From Heloderma charlesbogerti (lineage: Eukaryota; Chordata; Lepidosauria; Squamata; Helodermatidae): 64,000 nt of DNA. Below the pieces are notes generated by a model that saw nothing but the letters and a program-made list of their open reading frames with translations, was not told where the DNA came from and searched no databases. The stretch covers positions 496,001-560,000 of the forward strand of contig JANEZZ010001871.1 in the NCBI GenBank assembly GCA_026122225.1, read 5' to 3'. A program made the position numbers and the translations under genes. Positions 10,916-23,110 of the stretch are shown here, in pieces (position 1 is the stretch's first letter; every line of letters begins with the position of its first letter).

Positions 10916-11718
10916 TAGGGGTGCACGAAAGCCACTTACCTGGTCTCGCAGCTTGCTTCGCGGTGGGGGGGAGGCGCTTCGCTGCTCCCCCCGAAGTTCA
11001 GGCCAGGGGGGAGGCTTCCTGCCTTGCCCAGCCGAAATTCAGGCCGGGGGGGAAGCTTCCCGCCTCGCCTGGCCGAAATTCAGGCCGGGGAGGAGGCGCC
11101 TCGCCCGGCCACGAAATAAAAAGTAAAACAAAAACAAAAACGCCCCCGTGATAGGCTACGTGACGATTTACGTAGCCTATCACGGATAGACCTGCAAAGT
11201 CAGCCGTGATAGGCTATGTTAATCGTCACGTAGCCTATCACGGGTGACTTAAAAAAAAAAAAAAAAGTGCGTACGGCTAATGGCGGCCCCCATAGGGAGC
11301 CGCCATTCGCGTCGGCTCCCTATGGGGGCCGCCATTAGCCGTACGCGCTTTTTTTTTTAAAGTCACCCGTGATAGGCTACGTGGCGATTAACATAGCCTA
11401 TCACGGCTGACTTTGCAGATCTATCCGTGATAGGCTACGTAAATTGTCACGTAGCCTATCACGGGGGTGTTTTTTTTTTTTTAACTTTTATTGGAATGGC
11501 GGCGGCGGCAGCCGGTTGAAAGACCGGCTGCCGCCCCCGCCCCTGACGAAGACCTGCCGAACCGCCGCTGGGACCCGCCGCCGGGAGGGACATTCGGGAA
11601 AGGTAAGTCCCATCCCGGGCGGGGTGCAGAGAATTTCTCCCCAAAACTACTTCGGGGGGCCGAATACGTTGGCACTCGGCCCCCCGAAGTTTCGGGGAGA
11701 AATTCTCCCCCATCCCTA
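10916..11718 (+). mobile_element. palindromic hAT-type element, copy 1 (803 bp)
   Basis: Flanked by the perfect 8-bp repeat atttgggc (10908-10915 and 11719-11726). Ends are TAGGGGTG and CATCCCTA. From 5' to 3': a minus-strand splice-donor consensus (AC at 10938-10939); three units of a 41-bp minisatellite starting at 10991, 11032 and 11073; four palindromes of about 41 bp (11144-11185, 11204-11244, 11366-11406, 11425-11467) around a central inverted repeat with ggcggcccccataggg and its complement; an exon-like GC-rich block starting ATGGCGGCGGCGGCAGCC at 11496; a + strand donor AAAG|GTAAGT (GT at 11603); and a terminal hairpin at about 11630-11706. It carries no transposase. Frames are open only because the sequence is GC-rich. 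Inferred non-autonomous hAT element. Confidence 0.88.
11144..11467. repeat. nested palindrome core of copy 1
   Basis: The whole block is roughly symmetrical about 11305. Each of its four units has the arms gtgataggctacgt and acgtagcctatcac around a short spacer, and the centre is a separate larger inverted repeat. Such DNA could extrude as a cruciform, and its RNA would form stacked hairpins. Confidence 0.9.
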
Positions 11719-11726
11719 ATTTGGGC

Positions 11727-12820
11727 CTATCTCTCAACTTGGACTGCACCTATGGTATTGTTGCAATTTGAGACAGATGTCAAAACAGATCCTTTAATGT
11801 TGCATCTTAAGTAAGGCTTAAGCCTGAGTTTAAATCCTTGCTTAGCCATAGTCTCAGGGGTAACTTTTAGAAAGTTCTCACTTCTGTAGTGTCAAAGCTT
11901 CTTTGCAGGACTGTTGCACGAATGAAAAAAAAATAAAGAATTAGCACTTTTTATAAGAGAAAGTGTATGTAGAGTTTTTGCTAGTTTATTTATACACTGG
12001 CATCAGTGTAGAAGACGTTCTACAGAGTTTATATGTAACAATTAGACACATCCCTGCCCTCAAGGAGCTTACAATCTAAAACTAATAGTTGGGGAGTCAG
12101 CAGAGAGGGGACTGAGAGGCAGGAGTAGTACAGGACAAATGTGAACAAATGCAGTCACAGCTGGGTTACTCTTGGGAATGAGGTTTGGGGTGGGAGGGGG
12201 GTAAGTGAAAGGCCTAATTGAAAAGGTGGGTTTTGATGAGGAATCTGAAGGAAAAGGAGAGAGATGTACAAGCCATGATGCCTAAAATCTCTCTTGAGAA
12301 TCATGGTTAACAGCTTCCTTTTTTAAGAAAGAAGCAAAGTGACTAACTGGCATTTAGAAATCAGGGGTTTTTGGACATGTGTATTGCCTTGTGACTTCTG
12401 GCTCTCATCCTCCATTGCACTTGTGTGGTGTAATGGTTATCATTTATTTCTCTGGTTTTGCTGACTGGCAGCTGAATTTGTGAATTAACCCTGCTGAAAA
12501 GCATTGCTGTGAGGACATACCAAAGCTCTCTGTGTGGTATGTCATATCTGCAGTGGCCTGCTTATATGTGCAAGTAATCACTTGGATGTTGCAGCCTTCC
12601 ATTGATAAACAGGCACATGTGAGCCAGCCTAAAGTTTTAACATAGTCAGTATTTGCTAAGGGCCTGTTCACAAGTTACTTTTTTTGTACATGGAAGTGGC
12701 CCTGGTCATCCCTAAGTAAGCACTTTCATGGCGAAACATGGACTATGTTTAGATGTCATACTAAATCATAGTTTAATGTGACAAGAATGAGCTGCAGTGA
12801 TACCTATGATTTCTCAGTTC
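11727..12820. other. unassigned non-coding sequence
   Basis: No exon supported. The stretch at about 12040-12300 (catccctgccctcaaggagc, ttacaatctaaa) resembles an L2 or CR1-like ancient repeat but was not resolved. Confidence 0.4.
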
Positions 12821-13050
12821 ACACATGATGGGCGAATTTTCCCGTCACACTAAACCATGATTTAGCCTGACAAGAATGCGCCACATGACAAGCTGTGGTT
12901 AAGCGGGAAAAGGAGCTTGTGAACCCCTCTTTGTAGCCATGTTGGAGGGGAAGAGGGGGAGTGCACAAGCCCAAGGCTTTCTGTGGCGCATTCTTGTCAG
13001 GCTAAACTGTGGGTTAGTGTGATGTCTGAACTCTCCCATCGTGTGTGTAG
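12821..13050. repeat. foldback element
   Basis: Left arm includes cactaaaccatgatttagcc and tgacaagaatgcgccac. Right arm includes gtggcgcattcttgtcaggc and taaactgtgggttagtgtg, its inverse with a few mismatches. Outer parts cacacatgatggg and cccatcgtgtgtg also pair. The loop is about 95 bp. Inferred old inverted-repeat transposon; no target duplication identified. Confidence 0.65.
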
Positions 13051-14885
13051 TGGGAACTGGAAAATCATGGGCATAGACTGTGGCAATTTCCTTGGATGTG
13101 GCTATTGAAAAAGGTGGCATCGTTACTATGGGAGTAGCTGTTGAGCTACACTTATAATCTCCCAGGTTACTTATTATGAATAGCATGGACTAGTGCTCAC
13201 GTGTACAGTGAGCCAGCCTATGTCTTTTAGCATTGTTTGTGCATTTTCCTGAAACTATGCTGGTGATACTACAGTGGTAAAACTAGTTCTTAAATTACTT
13301 CTGAAATCTTTCTAGCTCGAATAAATATTTCTGAGCATTCTAATCAAAGCTTTCCATCTGGGATCATTTTGTGCTTGGTTGTAAAACCTTTAATTACCCA
13401 AATGAGACCTGAGTCACACTCCTATGAGCAAGTATTCTGCATTATAAGTAAAAAGGATTCCTAGCCCATAATGAGAACCGTCTACCTTTGCAACATGTAT
13501 TTGTAAGAAGAGTTCTCAACCCTTTTCTGATATTGGATTCTCCCCCCTTCTCCCAATCAAATAATAAGTAAATTCAAACCTCCACAAATATAAATTTAAG
13601 ACTGCTCAGCCAGGAGCACTAGGCCTGTCATTTCACCTTTGGGAAGGAGGTGAAAGACATTCGGAGCCACATTCAAAGACCTACTTTTGGATGTATTCAA
13701 GATTGCATTGCAGACGCCCTACAATATTTTAAGAGCTTTTTCGGGGGTTGCTTTTTTGTGTCTCAGAACAGAGGCACAGGGATCACATGTGGTCTGAAAC
13801 AAAAAGGGAACGACAGCCCTGCCCCACCCCCACTCCATAATGATGCCGCTGATCAGTACCTGCTCTTGAACTGGAACCAAGTAAAGACAGAATTCAGTTT
13901 CTGTGGGCACATAGCCATGTTTTAAGGACACCAGGAAAGGAATCCCAGAACCCTATGCAATACAGGAATTTGCCCCATTGTCGCATCTCCCTGCAGCCAG
14001 CATTATCAACTGCACAATGAGCTGGACAGTTTTCTGTTTATAATGATTGAGGTTGAGGGCCAAACTAGACAAGACACTAAACACATGATTAGAAACCACA
14101 TTGGAGGTTTTTTTTAATGTATTAATTAAAATTAATGAAATGGGGAGGGTGAGAGAGTGTGATTTTAATTGGACCACAGCATGTGGGAAGGGGAGGTTTA
14201 ACCCTTTCTGCCTGTTCTGCAGTCTTGACTAAAATCCCCCCACATGGGGGGCTCAGGAAAAAAGCTCCCATTGGCACCAAAGCTCATAGACATCTGTGCC
14301 CTCACACATGGACAATTGTGGGGCTTTCCCCCTCCCTGCAATTACAACTGCATGGACAATCATACGTTAAAAGGGATGGAGTCAAAACCACCTTTATCAT
14401 GCTTTAGAAAGCCTTTCTGCCTTAGTTGTTCATGATTCTTCTAACATCAGCTCATGCATTGAGGGCTGTGACCACATTTAAGGACAGTGGGCCTGATGAA
14501 TGCATACCCTGCAAATATTTCATGGATGGAAATAGGAACACTCTGGTGTATTCCTGATACTGCTGTTGTTATACTAGGATCACCGCCCTAGCTATGTTAC
14601 ATATTGCTGTAGGTTCTTTTTGGCCTCCTGTCCGCTCTTTTCATTTAATCTACACTGGTTTTGTTCCTAAGCAGGATGTGTTGGTAAACTATCCATAAGA
14701 ATGTATTTCTTTTTTTTATGAACCATGTTGGAATGTTTTATTTAATCTCACAATAGCCTGTTGTAGAACAGATACAGCTTACATCCAATATCACTGACTA
14801 TCTGGATAGGTTTTTGAGGGGGTTATGAGGAGGTTGGACCAGAAGCAGTGGACTGGCATTGCATTTTGTGTTTCGACAAGTAACA
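13051..14885. other. unassigned non-coding sequence
   Basis: No gene found. The segment at about 14170-14400 contains ggaaggggaggtttaaccc and gggctttccccctccctgc, which form loose inverted arms like those near 58050 and 60690, suggesting another diverged foldback repeat. Confidence 0.35.
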
Positions 14886-14972
14886 GCACAGTCTTACCCA
14901 TGTCTACTCAAAAATAACTCCCACTGCGTTCAATAGGGCGTATCCCAGTGTGTGTAGGATTGCAGCCTAAGA
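14886..14972. repeat. short palindromic interspersed repeat
   Basis: Motifs gcacagtcttacccatgtct, ataactcccactgcgttcaa and gtgtaggattgcagcctaag match the family at 3448, 7490 and 49638. Confidence 0.6.
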
Positions 14973-15033
14973 AATAAGAAAGAAGTAGCCAAGAAGGCTT
15001 GGCTACAGTTTGGGTCTGGTTCCTTGATTTAGA

Positions 15034-15486
15034 CAGGATTGGGGAACCTGTGGTCCTCAAGGTCAGGAGAAGGCAAAGTGGTACCCATTAGCACCTTCGT
15101 TGGTCCCCACCAAGAAAGACGACTCCTCTTCGGTTTTTGTTTTTAAAATATTTTTGTATTTGTTTTACTGGCAGCTTGGATTGCTTCAAAGTGAAGTGGG
15201 AGCCTCTAGCTGCTGCCATCTTGATTGCCAGTGAATGCTTCTGGGCATTGTGACTAGAATGCTTGTCCTTTGGGACTAGCTTTGGCCAGCCATGGCAGCC
15301 ATTTTATTATGGTTATGCCCAGGAGAGTTTCTCATCTTTTCAGATGTGCCCACGGGCCCAAAAAGTGGCCTATCCCTGCTCCAGATGTTATTGGCTTATA
15401 ACTCTGCCTCAGCCCCAGCCAGTGGTCAAGGGGGATGGGAGTTGTAGTCCAACAGCAACTGCAGGGCTATAGGTTCCCCACTCCTG
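15034..15486. mobile_element. hAT-type element (about 453 bp)
   Basis: Starts caggattggggaacctgtgg and ends ataggttccccactcctg, clear inverted ends. Flanks gatttaga and gattcaaa agree at six of eight bases. The internal part is longer than in the small copies and contains unrelated sequence, so this may be a longer subfamily or hold a nested insertion. Confidence 0.65.
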
Positions 15487-16887
15487 ATTCAAAAGCAAAG
15501 AGGGAAATTATAATTACTGTGTAATTCATGTCCATATTTGTGCATTTACATGTTGTGTGCATTAGAATGTTATGCGCATTAGAACCATCCCCCACTCACA
15601 CCTTTAAGTGCTAAAGAGTCAGGTCAGCAGCTGAAACCTGACGAGATTGCATAGGTGTTATTCCATACATTGACACCCCCTAAAACATGCGTGTTTTTTA
15701 AAATGGTTAAAATGCATTAAAGCTCTCCCAAAGGCAAAATGAGGCAATGATATTCCAAGGACAAGTATGGGGGGGGGGGAATTGTGCTGTCCTGGGTAAA
15801 CAGGAAAGGTTGGATTGTATGGCGATTATTTCAGTGTATTTCCATAGGTTTTGAAGCCAAGCCCAAGGTGAGCTGAGTTTAAAAAAAAATCATGACAAGA
15901 GGTGTCGTGCCCAAATTACATGGTTATAGTTAAAGAGAAGTTCTCAAAAGAGTTGATTTGTACTTCCTCATTGCCTTTAGGTGATTATGCAACAGGAGGG
16001 CAATGTTGATAGCCAGCTTAATGCTTGTCTTGTCAAATAATCCACAATAAGAGGCCACTTTTATATCTACGGCATGTTTTGTCTTGTGCATTGAAGCAAA
16101 TGCAAGTGATCTGTCATTTGTATTTCACTCGTGACAAAGTGTAAATTCCTTTTAACTTAAGAGTAGCAAGATTAGTAGCTGCTCAAGGAGTACATACTCA
16201 TGTTTTTCTTTGGCAATTTTTGCTTGAGGGTCCTCATCAACCCCCCCCACACACACACACAGTTTTATTTTTTTTGTTACTGCAAGGCTTTTTCCACCTC
16301 TGTGTGGACCCTTGGAGACAAAACTTAAATTAGGCTTATCTGACTCTTTATGTTTCTTTTAAAGATGCAAGCAGAGTGTTTGTGTTTTAGCGAGTTTTAA
16401 TTGCCCAACATTCAAATGGTCACACACAGGCTTTGACGTTAACACCCCATTAAGCTAAATGTGCCTCCAATGGTGCCCTGTTGTCGGTCTGTACAGTTAC
16501 AAGACTCCAAACAAAAATCCTTGAAACTGCACAATGGTCACATTTCTCCTGTGTTTCTTGCTGTTGGTAATATGCAGACATGGTAGTTGTGCTAAAATAT
16601 ACATATTTTTATATTTAAATCCCAGATTCTTAGACCAAAATAGATTATGCAAACCGAGAACACTTTTCCAGTTACAAAATCTGGAGTTTTCATTGCTTAT
16701 TCCAGTTGGAAAATCTGGAGCTTATAGTAAGACTCTGGAAATATTTGCAAGGACATGGAGGATAGAGTAACAGGATGTACGTGTATGGGAACAGATAGGA
16801 AAGAGTTCTTATATAGAATTCTAGTTTCTACATCCTGGGTTCTGTTCACATTGTAGTGTTAAAGAAGAGACACACATCACCATGACT

Positions 16888-17003
16888 TTCTCCAACCTGG
16901 TGGTCTCCAGATGGATTTGACTGCAATTCCCATCATCCCTGAGGGTGATGGGGGTTGTAGACCAACACGTTTGGAGGGCACCTGGTTGGGGAAGGCTGAA
17001 CTA
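16888..17003. mobile_element. short inverted-repeat element
   Basis: Ends ttctccaacctggtggtctc and gggcacctggttggggaagg are inverted. Inner arms gactgcaattcccatcatcc and gatgggggttgtagacc also pair. The same subfamily appears at 35553, 50985 and 52683. No duplication resolved. Confidence 0.6.
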
Positions 17004-17636
17004 AAAAGTGCCCTCCAACCCGGCAGTCCCTGCTTTGCATAGGTTCCCCATGCAACTGACTAGGAACTGTGAAGGACCAGAATTCTCTGATAATTCTGCA
17101 TGCATATTCATAAACATTGCTGTTTTTATTATGACGTTTCTTAATTACATTTTTTATCCCACACTCCTTCCAATAGCTCAGGGTGGAGCACATGGTGTGT
17201 CCCACCCCCGCCGCCCCTTATCTTCCCACCAACTTTGTGAGGCGGTGAATCTCAGGATGCAGCTGGATTGTGTACTAGATAAGGAGAGTTAACGTGCCAT
17301 GTGGTTGCCATTGACAAGTTGACTTCTGAAACTCAGCCCAGTGCAGTGATTCACTGTAGGTGCAGGAGCTGTGATGCAGCCATAGCTTCAAGCTTCCCTG
17401 CCAGTAAGCAGATTCCCATTCATTTCACTGGAAAAATTGATCCCGTGTGTGTGTGTGCATGCACGCAAAGGGAACTGTATTGCGCTCCCTGTCGAAGCCT
17501 GCTCATCCAGGAGCTCTGTGTGTGCTTCAGCACTTACTTTAGGCTCTGGATTTGCGTCTCTCTTCATTCGCAGCTCACTGTTTCTGCAGCAGTTCCACTG
17601 TTAATCCGTGGTAAATGTTGCCCTGATGTGTTAATG

Positions 17637-17859
17637 CGGGGGTGTAGAACCGGTTTGTGGTGGCAGGCCCTCCGGGGACCAGATGATGCCAGTGGTTGTG
17701 GCCACACCCACTGACATCATCACCCCACCCACTTTAACCCTTCTCCAGGCTGGAGGCCAAGCCCCGCCCCCTAGAACAACCCAAGGAGGTTCCGTGGGAT
17801 GGATTGGGAAGCCCAGTGGACTGGATTAGGCCTGTGAGCCCAGGGGTTCTGCACCTCTG
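17637..17859. mobile_element. hAT-type element (about 223 bp)
   Basis: Starts cgggggtgtagaaccggtt and ends ggggttctgcacctctg, inverted over about fifteen bases. Flanking octamers agree poorly (four of eight), so the boundaries rest on the terminal repeats alone. Confidence 0.55.
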
Positions 17860-17924
17860 CTTTAGAGCATTACACTAAGAGTCAGAGGTTGCGGGTTCTA
17901 ATGCAACGTCAGTTTCACTTTGAG

Positions 17925-18105
17925 AGCAGGTTTAGTGCAATGGGTGGTGTTGAGCTTGGACCGTGAAAGCCTGGGTTCAAATGCCCATTCAACCATAATA
18001 CTCATTGGGCACCATACTCTACCTCATAGGACTGTTGTGAGGATAAAATGGGATCATCCTAGGCATAATGCTCTTTGCAGGGAGGGTGAACACGCTGCCA
18101 GTGTG
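17925..18105 (+). repeat. tRNA-derived SINE
   Basis: Head ggtttagtgcaatgggtgg and box-B-like cctgggttcaaatgccc are followed by the tail motifs ggactgttgtgaggataaaa and gcataatgctctttgcaggg. Same family as 26332 and the reversed copy at 24957. Confidence 0.65.
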
Positions 18106-19015
18106 TAATATAGATACACTTTGCTCTGGAGAATGTGCCCAAATCCTGCCTGGTCACTTTTATGCTTGGCCAGGAGCTTTACCGATGATTGCTTGCTTCA
18201 GTATTCCTACATTTGTTTCTAACTAGTCCTTTCCACATCTGCTTCAGTTGGCCGTCATGTCACTGCCTCTTGCCATTGTAAACCCAGCTGTTTCTCAGCA
18301 CATGTGAATAACTCTGTCTTATTTAAGATCCGGCCAGTTGATAGATAACCTTTTTGATTTAGTGGCATGGAATGCCCAAGAGCTGCTTGTCATTTAGTGC
18401 TAGAGTTTCTAATCTGGCAAACAGGTATGAAATGTGGGAGGGCATATGTATAATGCCCATGGATGACTGACTATCCTTCCCCCTCCCCCTCTATATCTGA
18501 GCCTTTACAGCCAGCAACTTAACATATTTTCAGACTTTTACCTAAAGCCATGAGGGTTAGAAACTTGCTTTTAAAAATGCCACCATCTGAAGCTGAGGTA
18601 CAACAAGACTGAGATACAACACCCTAAATAACAAGACTGTGAGCTTAAACAGCAACCTCACAGACAGTGAGAATGCACACGGCCCTGGCTGTAGTTTGGC
18701 CTTTTCACAGTGTATTTAGAACAAGAGGAGAGCTTGAAATGTTATAGTACCAGAGGGAAGCTGTATTTCTCATAACTGAAGATAATTAGCAAATTTTTAG
18801 CACCATAATCTTCAGTCTAAATATGCAATTAGACAAAATAATTATTTGCCTACAAGATGTCTGTAATAACTTTAGTACCTGGAATGCTTCAGATGTTGCC
18901 AATCGTGAATGTTATTGCTTTTTGTATTATAGTGAGATGGCTAATTTTAAAGAATTTAATTAATTCCCACAATTCTAAGAATTGATTAAAGGTTACAAAG
19001 CCTTAAAAGGAGCAC

Positions 19016-19204
19016 AGGAATATGGGAAACTGCTTTTTACTGAGTCAGACCATTGGTCCCTCTAGCCTAGTATTGTCAACACCGATTGGCAACTGCTTTC
19101 CAGGATTTCAGGCGTGAGTTTTTCCTAGCCCTAAGTGGAGGTTGAACTTGGGACCTTCTGCATGCAAAGCCGGTGCGCTACCCCTGAGCTATTTCCCGTT
19201 CCTC
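19016..19204 (-). repeat. tRNA-derived SINE, reverse orientation
   Basis: Reads, on the + strand, tatgggaaactgctttttac, then ttgaacttgggaccttctgc and tacccctgagctatttccc. These are the reverse complement of a tail, a box-B-like motif and a box-A-like motif. Same family as 1030 and 41295. Confidence 0.75.
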
Positions 19205-19299
19205 AAAGCCTCATCTGTTTCCCCATGTTCCGTAGGCGAGGCTGAGAGTGGGCGATTTGCCCAAGACCTTCCTGTGAGGGCTGAAGGCTGAGCAGGTCT

Positions 19300-20031
19300 A
19301 ACAATCGCATACCATGAGTTGGATCCAGACATGGTCTGGGTGCTTTTGGATTCAACTCTGTCACTGGATGCCCAAGTGGCCTTGATGGCAAGGAGCGCCT
19401 TATTACCAGCTGTGGCTGGCACATCAGCTACAACCATTCCTGGGTAAGGAGAGTGGTGTTCCATGCACTGGTAACCTCAAGACTGGACAATTGTAATGCA
19501 CCTTATGTGAGATTGCCCTTGAGCAATCTCCTACCATGCTCATATCATTTCTGTGCTGAAAGCGCTGTTCTGGCTGCTAATTAGCTACTGAGCCGCGTTC
19601 ACAAGGCCCTAAACAGCTCAGAACCAGGTTTTCTACGAGACTGACTTCTTCCATTTAGGCCGCCCCGGTCTTTGTGCTGTTGGGGGTGGGGGGAGGCCTT
19701 GCTTACCATGCCACAGTTTACTGATGCTCATTTGATAGTGGTGCAGAGACGAGCCTTCTCCGTTGTGGCACCCACCATGTGGAATGACCTCACCATTAAT
19801 ATCAGGTGGGCTCCTAGCACGGAGTGTTTCTGCAACAGCATAAGACATACTTGTTTGCCCAGGCATTTTCCTGACAATTAGTACTGCCAGCTGCTACCCC
19901 TGGTAACGGAGAATGAGATGTTTTACTGTTTTATTTTATAGTATTTTGTTATGATGTTATTTTGTGAACTGCTTTGGGTTGTTTTGTAGAAGTGAAAAGT
20001 GGTATATAGAAGTTCTAAAATAAAAAAATGC
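19300..20031 (+). repeat. L2-type LINE 3' end, decayed
   Basis: Translated fragments in several frames resemble the C-terminal part of L2-type LINE proteins. Recognisable pieces include a segment reading RRAFSVVAPTMWNDL at about 19748-19790 and an upstream stretch with HALVTSRLDNCN-like coding near 19460-19500. Frames shift and stops interrupt, so it is a dead 5'-truncated copy. It ends with agtggtatatagaagttc and an A-rich tail. The assignment is from known L2 protein features, not a search. Confidence 0.65.
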
Positions 20032-20195
20032 AAAGATTAATGAGCAGAGCTTTTCTCAGGGCGCACTCCCACGCATAGAACCAGTGATTTCTGGTTACCC
20101 CTGCAGTGCCTTGCACACCCCACCCCCCATCTGCTGTGGAGGGTTGAGAGTACATTTGTCTCTCACCCTTTCTCTGAGATATATAGGTGTACATG

Positions 20196-20747
20196 TGTCA
20201 GGGTTGGATTGGAGCCCAGAGAGCCCCAAAGCAGTTCTGATTCTGAGGAAGAGATAGAAACCGCGGGAGAGGAACCCATGCACTGTTCAGAGGAGCAGCC
20301 AGGGGGATAGCCCCTCCCAGTACACATTCCTGAGAATGATAGTGACCCTGGCAGGGAGAGGGAGGCGCAACAGCAGTTTCCGGATGCTAGGCGCCGGCGC
20401 AGCATCAAGCGGGAGATGGCAGGTGCTGAGAGGAGGCACTCAGCCCGCTTGGTGCGACGGCAACAGCGGCACCCCAATGCTCCACGGGAAAAGGGTGGAC
20501 TCTCTCCTCCTAGCCCAGAAGTACAGAGGTTTCCCGCCTTCCCCTCCAAACGAGATCAACTGATTCCTAAGGTTAGAACCCCCGAGTAGGCAGCTCTCTT
20601 AAGTCTCACTCATAGGATCAAGCAGTTAGCATCTGTAAGCGTCATTAGGTTGAATGGGAATAAAGCCTTGGAAAAGAGCCCTATTGTCTGCATGTTGATT
20701 CTGGCTACCTGAGGATTTCAGAAGGCAGCAGGGGCAACCTCCCAACA
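20196..20747 (+). mobile_element. solo LTR-type element (552 bp)
   Basis: Begins TGTCAGG and ends CCCAACA. Flanks are acatg and gcatg, a 5-bp duplication with one mismatch. It shares the segment agcagttctgattctgagg and a polyadenylation-type aataaagccttg motif with the inverted copy at 57504-58026. No internal retroviral or Gypsy coding region adjoins it, so it is inferred to be a solo LTR or a small non-coding LTR element. Confidence 0.7.
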
Positions 20748-20764
20748 GCATGGTCTTCTCCCCC

Positions 20765-20895
20765 CCGCCCCCAATTTTATCTTCAGAACAATCCTGTTAA
20801 GCTGACAGTGACTGGGCCAAGGTCACCCACAGAGGGAGGATTTGGACCCTGGTCTCCCCAGACTAAACTTGGGAGTGTATTCTTTACACCCAGGC
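20765..20895 (-). repeat. tRNA-derived SINE fragment, reverse orientation
   Basis: On the + strand it reads tatcttcagaacaatcctgt, gtgactgggccaaggtcacc and ggatttggaccctggtctcc, the reverse of the family at 26332. Ends are diffuse. Confidence 0.5.
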
Positions 20896-21588
20896 TTTTA
20901 TGAGCACAGAGACAACTATTTTATGAGTTGTACTGTAAACCTTGATCATGGGTTCATAAATGAAAGAGATCAGGATTTTTGGAAGGGCAGCAAGAATTCC
21001 AAGCTGATTTTTGAAAAAACAACAACTGGATTTTGATACCTTTGTACTTAAAAGTGTAATACTTACAGAAAAAGAAACCCCTCAATCTCGTGACATTTAG
21101 TGACCAGCTCTCTTTGTTTGTTTGTTTGTAATGTTGGGGTTTCTAAAATTAACTTCTGACAAATAAAAATGCACTACCATACTTCTAGCAAAGTCAACCT
21201 TCACTTACTGATTGATGAGCCCATTTGACAGGTCACATTTCGGCAGACCTCCTTGTTGCACTGTGTTGCAACAGGGATTTCTAGATTCAGATAGATTAGC
21301 ACAGAGACAAATGTTGCAATCTTTTTACTTGAGCAAAGCCTTCCAAAGATTTATACTGGAATTTCTCATAAAATGGGGGTTGAGGATGGCAAATCTATAT
21401 CTATATATATATTAAATCACAAGATGGGCTGAACATTTTGACATATTCATTTACAGTAGAGTGTATAAAAGCTGTGACTCACCTTAAGCCTTCAGGTATA
21501 GGGAGGGGCCAGAAAATGAAGTAAATAAGCAAAATGAGATGTGAACACCATGCACAGGGCTGTGTGTATTGCAGAATTTTGCACCATT

Positions 21589-21612
21589 ACACACACACAC
21601 ACACACACACAC
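21589..21612. repeat. (CA)n microsatellite
   Basis: About twelve CA units, followed by a short imperfect extension. Confidence 0.95.
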
Positions 21613-21999
21613 CCACGGAAGAATAATGCTAATGGATACAGGATTCACCTTCTCGGAATTCCGGCTTTCATTTTATATAATGGTCATAATTACTTTTTAA
21701 CAGCAATTTACTAGCCCTTTTGACTACAAACAAATACTCTGAAGTATGTGAGCAATGCCTGCTGAAATTTTATTCAACAATTCCTCTGTATTCTGAAATT
21801 TCACCAATCACTGGGCCATGGTGACGATTGTAATTATGATTTAACATTATGTGCACAAGAAGAAAAAAGCCTGTGTAAAGCGTTGGGCTTGAGAACTGCG
21901 CTTTCATCCTCCCATGCTGCTGAGAGGTGGAATGAACCAACCTTCAGTTTAACTTTGCCCAGTTACTGGCTTCCTGTTAAATGCAGACCAGGAATCATG

Positions 22000-22091
22000 C
22001 TTTAAAATAAACTCTAGTTTGACAAGCAAGGCAGCTAAGGGTTTGTATTGTAGTTGGCTTGTTTAGCAATTGACTAGAGTTTATTTTAAAC
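22000..22091. repeat. inverted repeat / foldback fragment
   Basis: Arms tttaaaataaactctagttt and gactagagtttattttaaac pair almost perfectly around a loop of about 50 bp that also contains gacaagc and gcttgtt. Probably the end-to-end remnant of an inverted-repeat transposon. Confidence 0.65.
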
Positions 22092-22892
22092 CACCATTGG
22101 TGTTTCACATGTAACAACAAACCAGGTATTGAGCAAAGTCGGACTGATTATTGGTTTATTCCTCCTCCTGGCTGTGTGGGAAGAGGGGAGCAGGGAGTGT
22201 GTGAGCCTGAGATTTTGCGGGGTTGCTCATGCACATAGCACCAACGCATAGTTTAGCATCATGTGTGAATCCCCCCCAGTGTGTGCAAAGCAATGAGCTA
22301 TATATGGCTCCTCCTCGTTAACATTTCTGATGATTGCAGAATTTAGCTCATTTTTTTCTTAGAAGGCTCACTCTAAGTCAACCCACCCCCCTCCACAAAC
22401 CCATTCTCAGTCCAGCCCTCCATCGGTGGAACTGGTGCCAGACAAAGCCAGCATATTGCTTGAGGGGGGCAAATTTAAGTGGTTGCCATGCCAGCTGGCT
22501 AGTACTTTCAAACTGTTGCTTATAGGCACTTAAAAAATTAATTTACTTTCATTGTGGTTTTTATGTCATTTTTTTTAGCACCAAAGGGGCCTTCAAGGCA
22601 GCTTAAAATGGCATAAAAACAATACAGCCAGCATAAAATGGTATCACAAATTGAAGCAGGAGAGAGGAGGGCAGGCAAGGACAATGACAGGTGACTGCTG
22701 TTTTTCTAGATGGATTCTCCCCCTCCGTGCCCAAGGGCCATCTACCACAAGCTCCCTTGTGGGAAGGATCCTAATGACCTTTTATATGTTTCTTCCAAGA
22801 CTAGAAATATCTAGTTTAAAAGATAATGAGGGTGGGGGTGGAGGTAAAAGTACTTATTTGCCACCCTACCCCATAATCAAACCTTACAAATT

Positions 22893-23110
22893 AGTTGGCT
22901 CAAGGTATTCATTTTTTTTATCACCCCCTTTCTCCAAAGGGCTAAAGATGGTATATGTAGGGCTCTCCCGTTTTTAATGCTGTGAGGTAAGTTAGGATGA
23001 CAGGAAGTGACTTGCCCAAAGCCTCCGGTAAGGTTCAAGGCTAAGTAGCAATTTGAACTCAGCTCTTCCCAGTCCAAAATATCTACCTCATAGCTCTTTA
23101 GGTAGGAGGC
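22893..23110 (-). repeat. tRNA-derived SINE, reverse orientation, diverged
   Basis: Contains tgctgtgaggtaagttagga, gaagtgacttgcccaaagcc and tttgaactcagctcttccca in reverse order relative to the SINE at 26332. Confidence 0.55.

Noticed and set aside
11144..11467. Regular palindromic units resembling a CRISPR array
   Set aside because: The units lie in inverted symmetry inside a transposon with 8-bp duplications, with no unique spacers of constant length, in a vertebrate genome.
11459..11814. Overlapping open frames of 90-107 codons on both strands in copy 1
   Set aside because: They arise from high GC content and palindromic sequence, shift frame between copies and lack any protein domain.
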